The notes under the pieces are model-generated. The model was not told where the DNA came from. It ran no database searches and saw only the letters and a program-made list of their open reading frames with translations. Positions 49,587-58,072 of a stretch of 64,000 bases of DNA are shown here, one piece after another (the first letter of the stretch is position 1; every line of letters starts with the position of its first letter). This stretch comes from Yinghuangia elevatio (GTDB lineage: Bacteria > Actinomycetota > Actinomycetes > Streptomycetales > Streptomycetaceae), in the NCBI RefSeq assembly GCF_040649515.1, contig NZ_JBEZFP010000029.1, positions 1 through 64,000 on the forward strand, given 5' to 3'. Made by a program: the position numbers and the translations under genes.

Positions 49587-50584
49587 ACGCGGCACTGGCT
49601 CGTGCCGGTGGCCCGCACCGTGCCGTCCGGCGTGACGAGCGTCCCCTCGGTGGCGGCGAGCAGGCCGTCGACGCGGCCGCGTGCCTCGAAGAAGGTCAGG
49701 GCCGGGTGGCGGGGTCGCGCGTACCAGGTGGCCGTCAGGTCGAGGGTCATCATGGCGATGTCCGGCGTGGTGCGGTGGGCGGCGTCCATGAGGTGGGTGT
49801 CGAGCATCATCAGGTCGGCAAGGCGCTCGGCGACACCGTCGGGCGACTCCCCGGCGTGCTCGTCGAGTACGCCGCGCACGCCGGGTACGCCGTCCCGCAC
49901 GTCCTCGGCCGGGGCCGTCCACAGCGACAGCACGTCGCCGCCGTCGACGAAGGTCGTCTGGAACTCCTCGTTCGACAAAGGGAATTCCACCGCCCACTCG
50001 GCGAAACCGGCGAGGCAGGGGATGAACTCCTCCGTCCAGTGCACACGAGGGCACGCGGACACCGGCGGCACGTCGGCGAGCCGATCCGTCGCGGGACCGC
50101 TCTCGGCGAGCAGCGAGGCGTCCACGAACCAGCACTGGGCGGCCAGCACCACGGTGCCCTCCTGACGGACGGTCACCTGGTACGCGGCGGCGGTGCGCCC
50201 CTCCACGAGCGGCTCGGCTTCGATCCGGAGTTCACCCACGCGCGCCTGCCGGGTGAACACCGCCCGGAACGTGTGCAGCACGCGGTCGCCGGCGGCCCGG
50301 ACGGCCGCCAGAGCCGCGAGAGCAGCCGTCCATCCTCCGAAGCCGCGGCCGTCCATGCACTGGAGGTCCGACAACTCGCTGGAGAGAGTCCCGTCGGCCA
50401 AGCTGCGCAACACCACGTCCCCGAGCGGTGTGGCGACCTTCGTATCCCCGTCCAAGCCCCGACCCCCGTCCGCGTCCCGACCCCCGTCCAAGCCCCGGCC
50501 CCCATCCAAGTCCCGTCCCGCGTCCAGGTCCCGTCCCGCGTCCAGGTCCCGACCCCGTACACGGTCATCGTCGGATCCTGCCAC
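49571..50584 (-). CDS. Acyl-CoA thioesterase-like (double hotdog) protein
   Basis: 337 aa from ATG 50584. After six RDLDGG-type hexapeptide repeats (residues 12-47), the body resembles TesB-like double-hotdog thioesterases: CMDGRGFGGWTAALAALAAV, HTFRAVFTRQARVGELRIEAEPLVEGRTAAAYQVTVRQ, a second unit with IAMMTLDLTATWYARPRH, and FFEARGRVDGLLAATEGTLVTPDG near the end. It could hydrolyse an acyl-CoA or only bind one. Where translation truly starts is uncertain because the repeat region is unlikely to be conserved. The 3' end overlaps the convergent gene by 16 bp. Confidence 0.7.
   Translation of the reverse strand: MAGSDDDRVRGRDLDAGRDLDAGRDLDGGRGLDGGRDADGGRGLDGDTKVATPLGDVVLRSLADGTLSSELSDLQCMDGRGFGGWTAALAALAAVRAAGDRVLHTFRAVFTRQARVGELRIEAEPLVEGRTAAAYQVTVRQEGTVVLAAQCWFVDASLLAESGPATDRLADVPPVSACPRVHWTEEFIPCLAGFAEWAVEFPLSNEEFQTTFVDGGDVLSLWTAPAEDVRDGVPGVRGVLDEHAGESPDGVAERLADLMMLDTHLMDAAHRTTPDIAMMTLDLTATWYARPRHPALTFFEARGRVDGLLAATEGTLVTPDGTVRATGTSQCRVYPRT
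50445..50552. repeat. Six 18-bp tandem repeats inside a coding region
   Basis: Six adjacent 18-bp units (CGGGACCTGGACGCGGGA on the coding minus strand, with variants) encode the hexapeptides RDLDAG, RDLDAG, RDLDGG, RGLDGG, RDADGG and RGLDGD at the N-terminus of the thioesterase-like protein. Confidence 0.85.
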
Positions 50585-50679
50585 GACCCCGTAACCACAT
50601 ACAGAGCGACATTCAGGCTGCCACGCTCAACCCGCCGCAGGTCGGCGCGCGACGCGGGGCCGGGGCCGGCCCGGCCCCG

Positions 50680-51921
50680 CTACAGGAGCGCCCCCCGGTA
50701 GCGGGCCGCCGTCGCCGCGGCGCCGCCGCCCAGCGCCACGACACCCACCAGGCGCCCTTCCGCGTGGTAGCCCACCACACAGTCGGCGTCCAACTCCCCT
50801 TCCAGCACCCGGATATCGGCGGCACCCAGGCCCGGTGCGCCGAACGACTGGAGCCGTTCGGCGTATTGGTCGGACCAGAACGCCGGCAGCGGGGCGAACG
50901 GCGCATCGTCCGGCTCGGCACCGGTAAGGTGCGCCACGAGCGTGCGGGCGGCACGCTTGGCCGAGTCGGTCGGGATGCTCCAGTGCTCGACGCGCCGCGG
51001 CACGCCGTCGTAGCGGGCGTTGGGGAACCGGGCGATGTCGCCGACGGCCACCACTTCCGGGCGGCCCTCGACACGCAGGAGCGCGTCGCACAGCACGCCG
51101 TCGGAGAGGTCGAGTCCGTTGCCTTCGAGCCACGCGGTGTTGGGGCTCGATCCGACCGCCTCCACGACGACGTCGGCGGGCAGGTGCGTCCCGTCGTCGA
51201 GGACGACACCTGTCACGGCGTCAATGCCCCTGAAATGACCGATGGTTCGGCCCAGGTGGAAGGCGACGCCACGGGCCTGGTGCCGACGGCGGAGTGCCGC
51301 ACCGAGTTCGGCGCCCAGCGGGCGCAGCATGGGTTCGGCCTCCGGGGCGACCACCGCCACCTCCGCACCGAGTCCGCGTGCGGTGGCGGCGACTTCGCAG
51401 CCGATGAACCCGGCGCCGACCACCACGACGCGGGAGCCGGGGGTCAGCGCGCCGCGCAGGCCTTGGGCGTCCTCCAGGGTCCGGACGACGTGGCGGCCCT
51501 CGGCCGGGCCGGGGCAGGGCAGCCGGCGGGGGCGGATGCCGGTGGCCACGACCAGTCCCGCGTACGGGAGTCGCGTGCCGTCCGCGAGGGAAACGTGCCG
51601 GGCGTCGAGGTCGGCGGCCACCGCCCGCACGCCCAGCCGCCACTCCACGTCGGCGGTGGCGGCACGGGCACGGAAGGCGACCGCCTCGTGCGACACGTCG
51701 GACGCCAGGACCTCCTTGGACAGCGGAGGCCTGTTGTACGGCATGTGCTTCTCGTCGCCGACCACGGTGATCGGCCCTGACCAGCCCGCGGCGCGAAGTT
51801 GTTCGGCCGCGCGCAGGCCGCCCATCGAAGCGCCGACGACCACGACTCGGCGGGGGTCCAGGGCGTCCGAAGCGACCGGGGCGACCGGGGCGACCGGGGC
51901 GACCAATTCGTGTGCCGCCAC
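50680..51921 (-). CDS. FAD-dependent ferredoxin reductase
   Basis: 413 aa from GTG 51921, two bases after the ferredoxin stop. Two Rossmann motifs (VVVVGASMGGLRAAEQL for FAD; VVVVGAGFIGCEVAATARGLG for NAD(P)H), YNRPPLSKEVLA, GLVVATGIRPRRL and the C-terminal VVAVGDIARFPN place it with the putidaredoxin-reductase/oxygenase-coupled reductase family. An N-terminal APVAPVAPVAS repeat is unusual. It should pass electrons from NAD(P)H to the 3Fe-4S ferredoxin encoded upstream. The terminal oxygenase (a cytochrome P450 or ring hydroxylase) is not in the window. Confidence 0.9.
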   Translation of the reverse strand: MAAHELVAPVAPVAPVASDALDPRRVVVVGASMGGLRAAEQLRAAGWSGPITVVGDEKHMPYNRPPLSKEVLASDVSHEAVAFRARAATADVEWRLGVRAVAADLDARHVSLADGTRLPYAGLVVATGIRPRRLPCPGPAEGRHVVRTLEDAQGLRGALTPGSRVVVVGAGFIGCEVAATARGLGAEVAVVAPEAEPMLRPLGAELGAALRRRHQARGVAFHLGRTIGHFRGIDAVTGVVLDDGTHLPADVVVEAVGSSPNTAWLEGNGLDLSDGVLCDALLRVEGRPEVVAVGDIARFPNARYDGVPRRVEHWSIPTDSAKRAARTLVAHLTGAEPDDAPFAPLPAFWSDQYAERLQSFGAPGLGAADIRVLEGELDADCVVGYHAEGRLVGVVALGGGAAATAARYRGALL

Positions 51922-51923
51922 CG

Positions 51924-52112
51924 TCAGTCCTCGATGGTGATGGCCTGCAACGGGCAAACGTCGGCGGCGTCTTCGACCGCCTCGCGCAGCGCGTCGTCGG
52001 GCTCGGCGACGTATTCGAGTCGCCCCGCGGCGTTGATCTGGAACACCTCGGGTGCGGAGAAGACACACTGCCCGTGGTCCTGGCAGCGCTCCATGTCGAC
52101 GACGATCTTCAC
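51924..52112 (-). CDS. 3Fe-4S ferredoxin (CxxHxxC type)
   Basis: 62 aa. Cluster ligands Cys10, Cys16 and Cys53 (CQDHGQC and DVCP), with His13 at the place of the fourth ligand, define the actinobacterial CxxHxxC(x)nCP ferredoxins. These typically feed cytochromes P450. AGGAGC upstream. It forms a two-gene unit with the reductase two bases downstream. Confidence 0.92.
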   Translation of the reverse strand: MKIVVDMERCQDHGQCVFSAPEVFQINAAGRLEYVAEPDDALREAVEDAADVCPLQAITIED

Positions 52113-52171
52113 CGTTCGGCTCCTTCTGATCGCACCGGCGCTTCCGCCGGAGGGACGTGCGGATTCGGGTT

Positions 52172-53056
52172 TCAGGGGCGCTTGGGCGCCCGGATGCCGC
52201 GGAACTCCCAGTCACCGCCGAGGGCCGTGGACAGGACTTCCTCGGACTCGGTCGGCTGCGCGCCGCAGTCGTCGCGGACCGGGACGGGCCCGGTCACGAT
52301 GCGGTTGGTGAGGCGCCCGAGGCCCTCGGCCTCGACCTCGACGACATCGCCCGGCTGGACGGGCCGCGACCCGGCGGGCGTGCCGGACAGCAGGACGTCT
52401 CCCGGGTGGAGCGTGATGGTGCGGGCGATGTCCGCGACGAGGTAGTGCATGTCCCACTCCATCTCGTCGGTGGAACCGTCCTGCACGACCTCGCCGTTGA
52501 CGTACGTGCGCAGCGTCTTGCCGCGGAAGTCCCAGCCTTCGACGAGTCCCGGGCCGAGCGGGCACAGCGTGTCCGAGCCCTTGACGCGGAGCATCGAGCC
52601 CGCGTCGGTGTCGCGGAAGTCGTGCAGGCCGTAGTCGTTGGCCAGGGTGTAGCCGCGGATGTACGCCCCCGCCTCAGCGGGCGACACGTTGCGGCACGTG
52701 CGGCCGATGACGATGGCGATCTCGCCCTCGTAGTTGAGGTACTTGCAGCCCTCGGGGCGCACGACGGCGCCGCCGTGCGAGTTCAGTGCCGAGTTCGGCT
52801 TGTGGAAGTACGTCGGCGCGGGCGGCAGCGAGGTCTGGAACTCCTCGACGCGGCTGCGGTGGTTGAGGTGCACCGCGATCACCTTGCCGGGCACCACGGG
52901 AGGCAGGTGGTGCGCGTCGGAGGTCTTGACGCGGCGGCCGTCGGCGGCGATCAGTTCGTCGCCCTCGCGGACCACCTCGACGGTCGCGCCGTCGAGCAGG
53001 ATCCGGCGGTACTCCGTGGTGGGCTGTGGGGTGGTGGGCTGTGGGGTGGTGGTCAA
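52172..53056 (-). CDS. Fumarylacetoacetate hydrolase-family protein (HpaG-like)
   Basis: 294 aa from TTG 53056 behind GGAAGGA. The N-terminus begins with a TTPQPTTPQPTT repeat. The FAH core is clear: PPAPTYFHKPNSALN, YLNYEGEIAIVIGRTCRNVSPAEAGAYIRGYTLANDYGLHDF, then CPLGPGLVEG and the C-terminal GDVLLSGTPAGSRPVQPGDVVEVE. Metal-binding Glu and Asp positions are kept. In homoprotocatechuate breakdown, HpaG is a two-domain FAH-type decarboxylase/isomerase; a single-domain member beside hpaD and hpaE homologs fits a hydrolase, decarboxylase or isomerase late in that pathway. Confidence 0.85.
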   Translation of the reverse strand: MTTTPQPTTPQPTTEYRRILLDGATVEVVREGDELIAADGRRVKTSDAHHLPPVVPGKVIAVHLNHRSRVEEFQTSLPPAPTYFHKPNSALNSHGGAVVRPEGCKYLNYEGEIAIVIGRTCRNVSPAEAGAYIRGYTLANDYGLHDFRDTDAGSMLRVKGSDTLCPLGPGLVEGWDFRGKTLRTYVNGEVVQDGSTDEMEWDMHYLVADIARTITLHPGDVLLSGTPAGSRPVQPGDVVEVEAEGLGRLTNRIVTGPVPVRDDCGAQPTESEEVLSTALGGDWEFRGIRAPKRP

Positions 53057-53123
53057 CGGTGTTCCTTCGGAAGTGTGCGGTGCACGGCGGTAGTTCGGCG
53101 GGAGTCGGGGGCGAGGGGCCGCG

Positions 53124-54008
53124 TCAGGTGGCCCAGCCCGCCGCGGGGCGGTCGAACCACATGTGGGCCTGGCCGGTCCCGGTGGCGTTCTCGTACGTGC
53201 CGTACATGCGTCCGGGCGCGGTGCAGCGCTCCTCGCCGAGGGCGCCCAGCATCATGAGGTAGTGACCGAAGCGCGCCTCGGGCTTGTACTGCATGAAGTC
53301 CGGCATGGCGCGCAGGATTTGCGCGTGATCTCCCTGCTCCATCCAGCCGAGGCGGTCCTCGTCGGCCTTGCGCGCCTCGGGTGTGCGCACGTGCCGGGGG
53401 TGCGAGGCCTCGTGGTCGCGCAGTTCGCGCAGGTTCCAGAAGGTGTGCGAGAGCGCGCCGGAGGCGACGAGGAGGACCTTGCGGTCGGTCTCCGCGATGG
53501 CGTCGGCGAGCGCGCGGCCGAGTCGCAGGTTGTCCTCGACGTCGGCGGTCTGGCAGCAGCCGACCGACATCCAGCGCTTGCCGGGGACGCCGAGGTAGTG
53601 CCACAGGTTGACGGTCGCGTAGTGGATGGGCAGGTACGGGTCGTCGATCGGGGTGATCCACGTTCTGTGCTTGTCCGCGAACTTGGCGGTGTTGCGGGCG
53701 AGTTCCGGGTCTCCGGGGAAGTCGTACCGGATGCGGCACATGCCGCGCGGGAGTTCCTCGGAGGTGTAGAGCCCGGCGCGGTGGTGGTGCGCGGCGATGA
53801 CGTACTCGACGGTGGTGGCCCAGTGCGAGTCGAAGACGACGACGGTGTCGTAGTCGAGTTCCGGGTTCGCGAAGACCTGCTCGCGCAGCTCGCGCAGTCC
53901 GGTGACGAGGCTGATCTCGCGGCCCTCGTTCAGCTCGAACCGTACGTCGCGCGGCAGCATGATGGTGGGCGCGTGGGCGACGAGGCCCGCTCCGACGATC
54001 TCCCCCAT
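53124..54008 (-). CDS. hpaD: 3,4-dihydroxyphenylacetate 2,3-dioxygenase (class III extradiol, HpaD-like)
   Basis: 294 aa from ATG 54008, one base after the hpaE stop (ATG 54023 is possible). LigB-type fold with VAHAPTIML, VVVFDSHWATTVEYVIAAHHHRAGLYTSEEL, LLVASGALSHTFWNLRELR, YLMMLGALG and YENATGTGQAHMWF. This closely follows the layout of E. coli HpaD, including the metal and substrate His residues near AHAP, DSHW and LSH. It should open the aromatic ring of homoprotocatechuate next to the hydroxyl pair, giving 5-carboxymethyl-2-hydroxymuconate semialdehyde, the substrate of the adjacent dehydrogenase. Confidence 0.88.
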   Translation of the reverse strand: MGEIVGAGLVAHAPTIMLPRDVRFELNEGREISLVTGLRELREQVFANPELDYDTVVVFDSHWATTVEYVIAAHHHRAGLYTSEELPRGMCRIRYDFPGDPELARNTAKFADKHRTWITPIDDPYLPIHYATVNLWHYLGVPGKRWMSVGCCQTADVEDNLRLGRALADAIAETDRKVLLVASGALSHTFWNLRELRDHEASHPRHVRTPEARKADEDRLGWMEQGDHAQILRAMPDFMQYKPEARFGHYLMMLGALGEERCTAPGRMYGTYENATGTGQAHMWFDRPAAGWAT

Positions 54009-54009
54009 G

Positions 54010-55506
54010 TCAGTGCCATCCATTCGGCGAGGTGACGGTGTTCTTCACGTCGCAGTAGAAGTCGAAGCTCCAGGTGCCGCCTTCGCGGCCGACGCCGGAC
54101 TGGCGAGAGCCGCCGAAAGGCGCCTGGAGGTCGCGTACGAAGAAGCAGTTGACCCAGACGGTGCCCGCGACCAGGCGGGCGGTGACGCGGTCGGCGCGCT
54201 CGCGGTCGCCGGTGGCGACGGTCGCGGCGAGGCCGAAGCGGGTGTCGTTGGCGAGGGCGACGGCCTCCTCCTCGTCGGCGAAGGTCTGGAGGGTGAGGAC
54301 GGGGCCGAAGACCTCCTCCTGCACGATCTCGGCGTCGTGGGCGACGTCGGCGAGGAGGGTCGGGCGGTAGTACAGGCCGCCGAGTTCGGTGTTGGGGCCG
54401 CCGCCGACGACGACGCGGGCGCCGGAGTCGACCGCGCGCCGGACGAAGCCGTCGACGCGGGCGAGGTGGTCGGCGTGGATGTTGGGGCCGATGTCGGTGG
54501 CCTCGTCGCGCGGGTCGCCCTGCACGAGCGCGGCGGCGCGTTCCACGAAGCGGGTGGTGAACTCCTCGGCCACGGACTCCTCGACGAGGATGCGGGTGGC
54601 GGCGAGGCAGACCTGTCCGGCGTTGTCGTACTGCTCGACGGCGAGGTCGGCGGCGAGGTCGAGGTCGGCGTCGGCGAAGACCAGCAGCGGTGACTTGCCG
54701 CCGAGTTCGAAGCTGGTGGGGGTGAGGTTCGCGGCCGCGGCGGCGCCGATGGCGCGGGCGGTGGGGACCGAGCCGGTGAAGCTGATGCGGCGTACGTCGG
54801 GATCCTCGACGAGCGCCGCGCCGACCTCCTCGCCGTAGCCCTGGACGACGTTGAACACGCCCGCGGGCAGCCCGGCTTCGGCGGCGATGTCGGCGAACAG
54901 CGAGGCGGTGAGCGGGGTCCACTCGGCGGGCTTGAGGACGACGGTGTTGCCGGCCGCGAGGGCCGGGCCGATCTTCCAGGTGGCCAGCATGAGCGGCGCG
55001 TTCCAGGGCGTGATGAGCACGCACGGTCCGGCGGGGTCCCAGGAGACGTGGTTGTTGTGGCCGCGTGTGTCGAAGTCGCCGTGGTCGAGGCGGTCGGTGA
55101 GCCAGTCGGCGAAGAAGCGCATGTTGTGCGCGACACGCGGCATGACGCCGCGCAGGTGCGAGCGCAGCAGCGCGCCGTTGTCGGTGGTCTCGACGATGGC
55201 GAGGTCCGCGAGGCGCTTCTCGACGCCGTCCGCGACGGCGTGCAGGATGCGGGCGCGCTCGGCGGGCGGCGTGGCGGCCCACCCGGGGAAGGCCTCGCGG
55301 GCCGCGGCGACCGCGGCCCGGGCGTCGGCCGCCGTACCGCGGGCGATGCGGGCGATGACGGTGCCGTCGACGGGCGAGACGTCGGCAAAGGTGTCCGCCG
55401 ACCCGACCCGTTCGCCGCCGATCCAGTGCCGGGTGTCGACGGCGACGCCGGCGACGGTCGCGACGGCCGCGGGTGCCGCGGCGCTCACGGCGGTGGCCTC
55501 GGTCAT
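54010..55506 (-). CDS. hpaE: 5-carboxymethyl-2-hydroxymuconate semialdehyde dehydrogenase-like (HpaE)
   Basis: 498 aa from ATG 55506 with GGAGGG upstream. Full aldehyde dehydrogenase: PCVLITPWNAPLMLATWKIGPALAAGNTVVLKP, ISFTGSVPTARAIG, ELGGKSPLLVF (catalytic Glu), AGQVCLAATR (catalytic Cys) and EEVFGPVLTLQTF. It is the first gene of the leftward set with hpaD and the FAH gene, supporting oxidation of the HpaD product. Its promoter carries the same operator as the divergent aldehyde dehydrogenase. A bare reading as a generic betaine-aldehyde-type enzyme cannot be excluded. Confidence 0.87.
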   Translation of the reverse strand: MTEATAVSAAAPAAVATVAGVAVDTRHWIGGERVGSADTFADVSPVDGTVIARIARGTAADARAAVAAAREAFPGWAATPPAERARILHAVADGVEKRLADLAIVETTDNGALLRSHLRGVMPRVAHNMRFFADWLTDRLDHGDFDTRGHNNHVSWDPAGPCVLITPWNAPLMLATWKIGPALAAGNTVVLKPAEWTPLTASLFADIAAEAGLPAGVFNVVQGYGEEVGAALVEDPDVRRISFTGSVPTARAIGAAAAANLTPTSFELGGKSPLLVFADADLDLAADLAVEQYDNAGQVCLAATRILVEESVAEEFTTRFVERAAALVQGDPRDEATDIGPNIHADHLARVDGFVRRAVDSGARVVVGGGPNTELGGLYYRPTLLADVAHDAEIVQEEVFGPVLTLQTFADEEEAVALANDTRFGLAATVATGDRERADRVTARLVAGTVWVNCFFVRDLQAPFGGSRQSGVGREGGTWSFDFYCDVKNTVTSPNGWH

Positions 55507-55520
55507 GGGGAACCCTCCAT

Positions 55521-55540
55521 ATCGTTTGACCCCAAACAAT
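55521..55540. promoter_or_regulatory. Catabolic operator copy 1
   Basis: ATCGTTTGACCCCAAACAAT, 15 bp upstream of the hpaE start on the minus strand. Near-palindrome with 9-bp arms around CC. Matches copy 2 at 55595 with one difference. Confidence 0.8.
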
Positions 55541-55594
55541 TTACTGAGGGCCGAGGACGCAGGTCAACCCCTTGCCCCGGACGTACGGCTGGGT

Positions 55595-55614
55595 ATCGTT
55601 TGACCTCAAACAAT
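55595..55614. promoter_or_regulatory. Catabolic operator copy 2
   Basis: ATCGTTTGACCTCAAACAAT, 27 bp before the divergent aldehyde dehydrogenase start. Arms ATCGTTTGA and TCAAACAAT are complementary at eight of nine positions. A single dimeric regulator, not encoded here, probably controls both directions. Confidence 0.8.
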
Positions 55615-55641
55615 AGCCTCGACCCGCGGGAGCCGGACGCC

Positions 55642-57126
55642 ATGACCGACCTCACCCACGCCGACTGGCAGGCCCGGGCCGCCGCCTTCCGGCCCGTGAC
55701 GCAGCACCAGATAGCCGGCGCCGAGCACGCGGGCGGCGGCGCGTCCTTCACCGTCGTCTCGCCGCGCGACGGCAAGGTGCTCGCCGAGGTCGCCCGGGCG
55801 GGCGCGGCCGAGGTCGATCTCGCGGTGGCCGCGGCACGCCGCGCCTTCGACGACGGGGCGTGGCCGCGCCTGTCCCCCACCGACCGCGGCCGGGCCCTCG
55901 TACGCCTCGCCGACCTCGTCGAGGCACACCGCGAGGACCTGGCGCTGGCGATCTCGCTGGAGATGGGCAAGCCGGTCACCGAGGCGTACGGCATCGAGCT
56001 CCGCGCGGTGGCCGACACCTTCCGCTGGTACGGCGAGACCGCCGACAAACTGATCGACGAGGCCCCGCAGACCGCGCACGACGCCGTGGCGCTGGTGACG
56101 CGCGAGCCGGTCGGCGTGGTGGCCGCCGTGGTGCCGTGGAACTTCCCGCTGACCATGGCCGCGTGGAAGGTCGCCCCGGCGCTCGCGGCGGGCTGCACGG
56201 TCGTCCTCAAGCCCGCCGAGCAGTCCCCGCTGTCCGGCCTGCTGCTCGGCCGCCTCGCCCGGGAGGCGGGCCTGCCGCCGGGCGTCTTCAACGTCGTCGC
56301 GGGCGAGGGTCCGGAGGCGGGACGGGCGCTCGGCCTGCACCCGGACGTCGACGTGCTCGCCTTCACCGGGTCGACGGCGGTCGGGCGGCACTTCCTGCGG
56401 TACGCCGCCGACTCCAACCTCAAGCGCGTCTGGCTGGAACTGGGCGGCAAGTCGCCCAACATCGTGTTCCCGGACGCCCCCGACCTGGCCGCGGCGGCCG
56501 CCACCGCCGCATGGGGGATCTTCTTCAACCAAGGCGAGATGTGCACCGCCCCGTCCCGGCTGCTGGTACACGCGTCGGTCGCGGACGAGGTCGTGGACGC
56601 GATCGTCGAGCGCGGCCGTACGCTGCGCGTCGGCGACCCGCTGGACCCCGCCACGGAGATGGGCGCGCTCGTCACCGAGGACCACCTCGCGCGGGTGCGC
56701 GGGCACATCGAGCGGGCGTCGGCGGAGGGCGCGCGACTGCGGTGCGGGGGCTCGCGCGTGGACCGGGCCGGGTCGTACCTGGAACCGACGGTCTTCGACC
56801 GAGTGACGCCCGGCATGGCCATCGCCCGCGAGGAAGTCTTCGGACCGGTCCTGTCCGTCATGGCGTTCGAGACGGAGGCGGAGGCGGTGCGGCTCGCGAA
56901 CTCGACCGAGTACGGCCTCGCGGCGGCGGTCTGGACGTCGAACCTCGCGACCGCGCACCGGGTCTCACGCGCCGTCAGGGCCGGGACAGTGTGGGTGAAC
57001 TGCTACGAGGAAGGCGGCCTGAACGTGCCCTTCGGCGGCGTCAAGCAGTCTGGCCACGGCCGCGACAAGTCGCTGCACGCGCTCGACAAGTACACCGACC
57101 TCAAGACGACCTGGATCCAGCTGTGA
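55642..57126 (+). CDS. Aldehyde dehydrogenase (PuuC-like)
   Basis: 494 aa from ATG 55642. Complete ALDH: VVPWNFPLTMAAWKVAPALAAGCTVVLKP, AFTGSTAVGRHFLRYA, LELGGKSPNIVF (catalytic Glu), NQGEMCTAPSRLL (catalytic Cys), EEVFGPVLSVMAF and VPFGGVKQSGHGRDKSLHALDKYTDLKTTW. The C-terminus and the following PuuD-like gene (GTGA overlap) fit gamma-glutamyl-aminobutyraldehyde dehydrogenase of the putrescine pathway; the shared operator with hpaE suggests another aldehyde from aromatic amine breakdown as an alternative. Confidence 0.87.
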   Translation: MTDLTHADWQARAAAFRPVTQHQIAGAEHAGGGASFTVVSPRDGKVLAEVARAGAAEVDLAVAAARRAFDDGAWPRLSPTDRGRALVRLADLVEAHREDLALAISLEMGKPVTEAYGIELRAVADTFRWYGETADKLIDEAPQTAHDAVALVTREPVGVVAAVVPWNFPLTMAAWKVAPALAAGCTVVLKPAEQSPLSGLLLGRLAREAGLPPGVFNVVAGEGPEAGRALGLHPDVDVLAFTGSTAVGRHFLRYAADSNLKRVWLELGGKSPNIVFPDAPDLAAAAATAAWGIFFNQGEMCTAPSRLLVHASVADEVVDAIVERGRTLRVGDPLDPATEMGALVTEDHLARVRGHIERASAEGARLRCGGSRVDRAGSYLEPTVFDRVTPGMAIAREEVFGPVLSVMAFETEAEAVRLANSTEYGLAAAVWTSNLATAHRVSRAVRAGTVWVNCYEEGGLNVPFGGVKQSGHGRDKSLHALDKYTDLKTTWIQL

Positions 57127-57869
57127 CGCGGCCGTTGATCGCCCTGCCGTGCCGGTTCGCCGAGCGTACGTCGGCGCTGCGCTACGCGGCCGAGGTCACC
57201 GCGCGGGCGCTGGCCGAGGCCGTGTACCGGGCGGGCGGCGAGCCGTTCATGATGCACCCGGCCGAACCGCGGCACGCCGCAGAGCGGTTGGCGCGCTGCG
57301 ACGGTCTGCTGCTGCCCGGCGGCGGCGACCTCGCGCCGCACACGTACGGCGCGGCGGACGTACACGAGGAGGTGTACGACGTCGACGATGCCCAGGACGC
57401 CTTCGACCTCGCCGCGATCCGGTACGCGCTGCGGTCCGGACTGCCCACGCTGGCCGTCTGCCGCGGCATGCAGGTGCTGAACGTGGCCCTGGGCGGCACC
57501 CTGACCCAGGACATGCCCACCCACCACCGGCACCTCGTGCACCCCGTGCGACTGCGGGAGGGCTCCGCGGTGGCGGCGGCGATGGGGACGGATGTGGGGA
57601 GGGCTGTGCGGAGGGCTGTCGGGAGGGATGTGGGAACGGAGAAGATCGAGGCGTCCTGCTACCACCACCAGTCCCTCGACCGCCTCGGCCGCGGCCTGAC
57701 TGTCACGGGGCGGGCCGCGGACGGCACCGTCGAGGCAGTCGAACTCCGGGATGCCAAAGGGCTGTTGCTGGCAGTCCAGTGGCACCCGGAGGACACCGCG
57801 GCGACGGACGAGGCGCAGCACGGCCTTTTCACCGCCCTTGCCGAGGCCGCGTCACGGCACCACGGGTAG
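57123..57869 (+). CDS. Gamma-glutamyl-GABA hydrolase-like class I glutamine amidotransferase
   Basis: 248 aa from GTG 57123, overlapping the ALDH stop (GTGA). Peptidase C26 features: PLIALPCRFAERTS, GLLLPGGGDLAPHTYG, catalytic Cys in LAVCRGMQVLNVALGGTL, and catalytic His/Glu in AVQWHPEDTA. PuuD cleaves gamma-glutamyl-GABA to GABA and Glu; the pairing with a PuuC-like ALDH supports this. A GTDVGRAVRRAVGRDVGTEK stretch encoded by imperfect repeats is an insertion before the YHHQS motif. Confidence 0.87.
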   Translation: MTRPLIALPCRFAERTSALRYAAEVTARALAEAVYRAGGEPFMMHPAEPRHAAERLARCDGLLLPGGGDLAPHTYGAADVHEEVYDVDDAQDAFDLAAIRYALRSGLPTLAVCRGMQVLNVALGGTLTQDMPTHHRHLVHPVRLREGSAVAAAMGTDVGRAVRRAVGRDVGTEKIEASCYHHQSLDRLGRGLTVTGRAADGTVEAVELRDAKGLLLAVQWHPEDTAATDEAQHGLFTALAEAASRHHG

Positions 57870-58072
57870 GCGGCAGCCGCGAGGCTTTCACCGGGATACG
57901 TCGGCCGGGACGCGTAGGCCGGGCGCTTGGCCCGGCCCCGTCGGCCGGCGCCCGTGGGCCGGACGCGGCAGCCGGGACGCGGCTGCCCGGATCCGCGCGT
58001 TTGCGGATCCCGGCCGGCGTGGGGAGCCTGGAGGGACGTGTCCATCCGGCTTCGCGGCCCCAGGAGGCGTAC

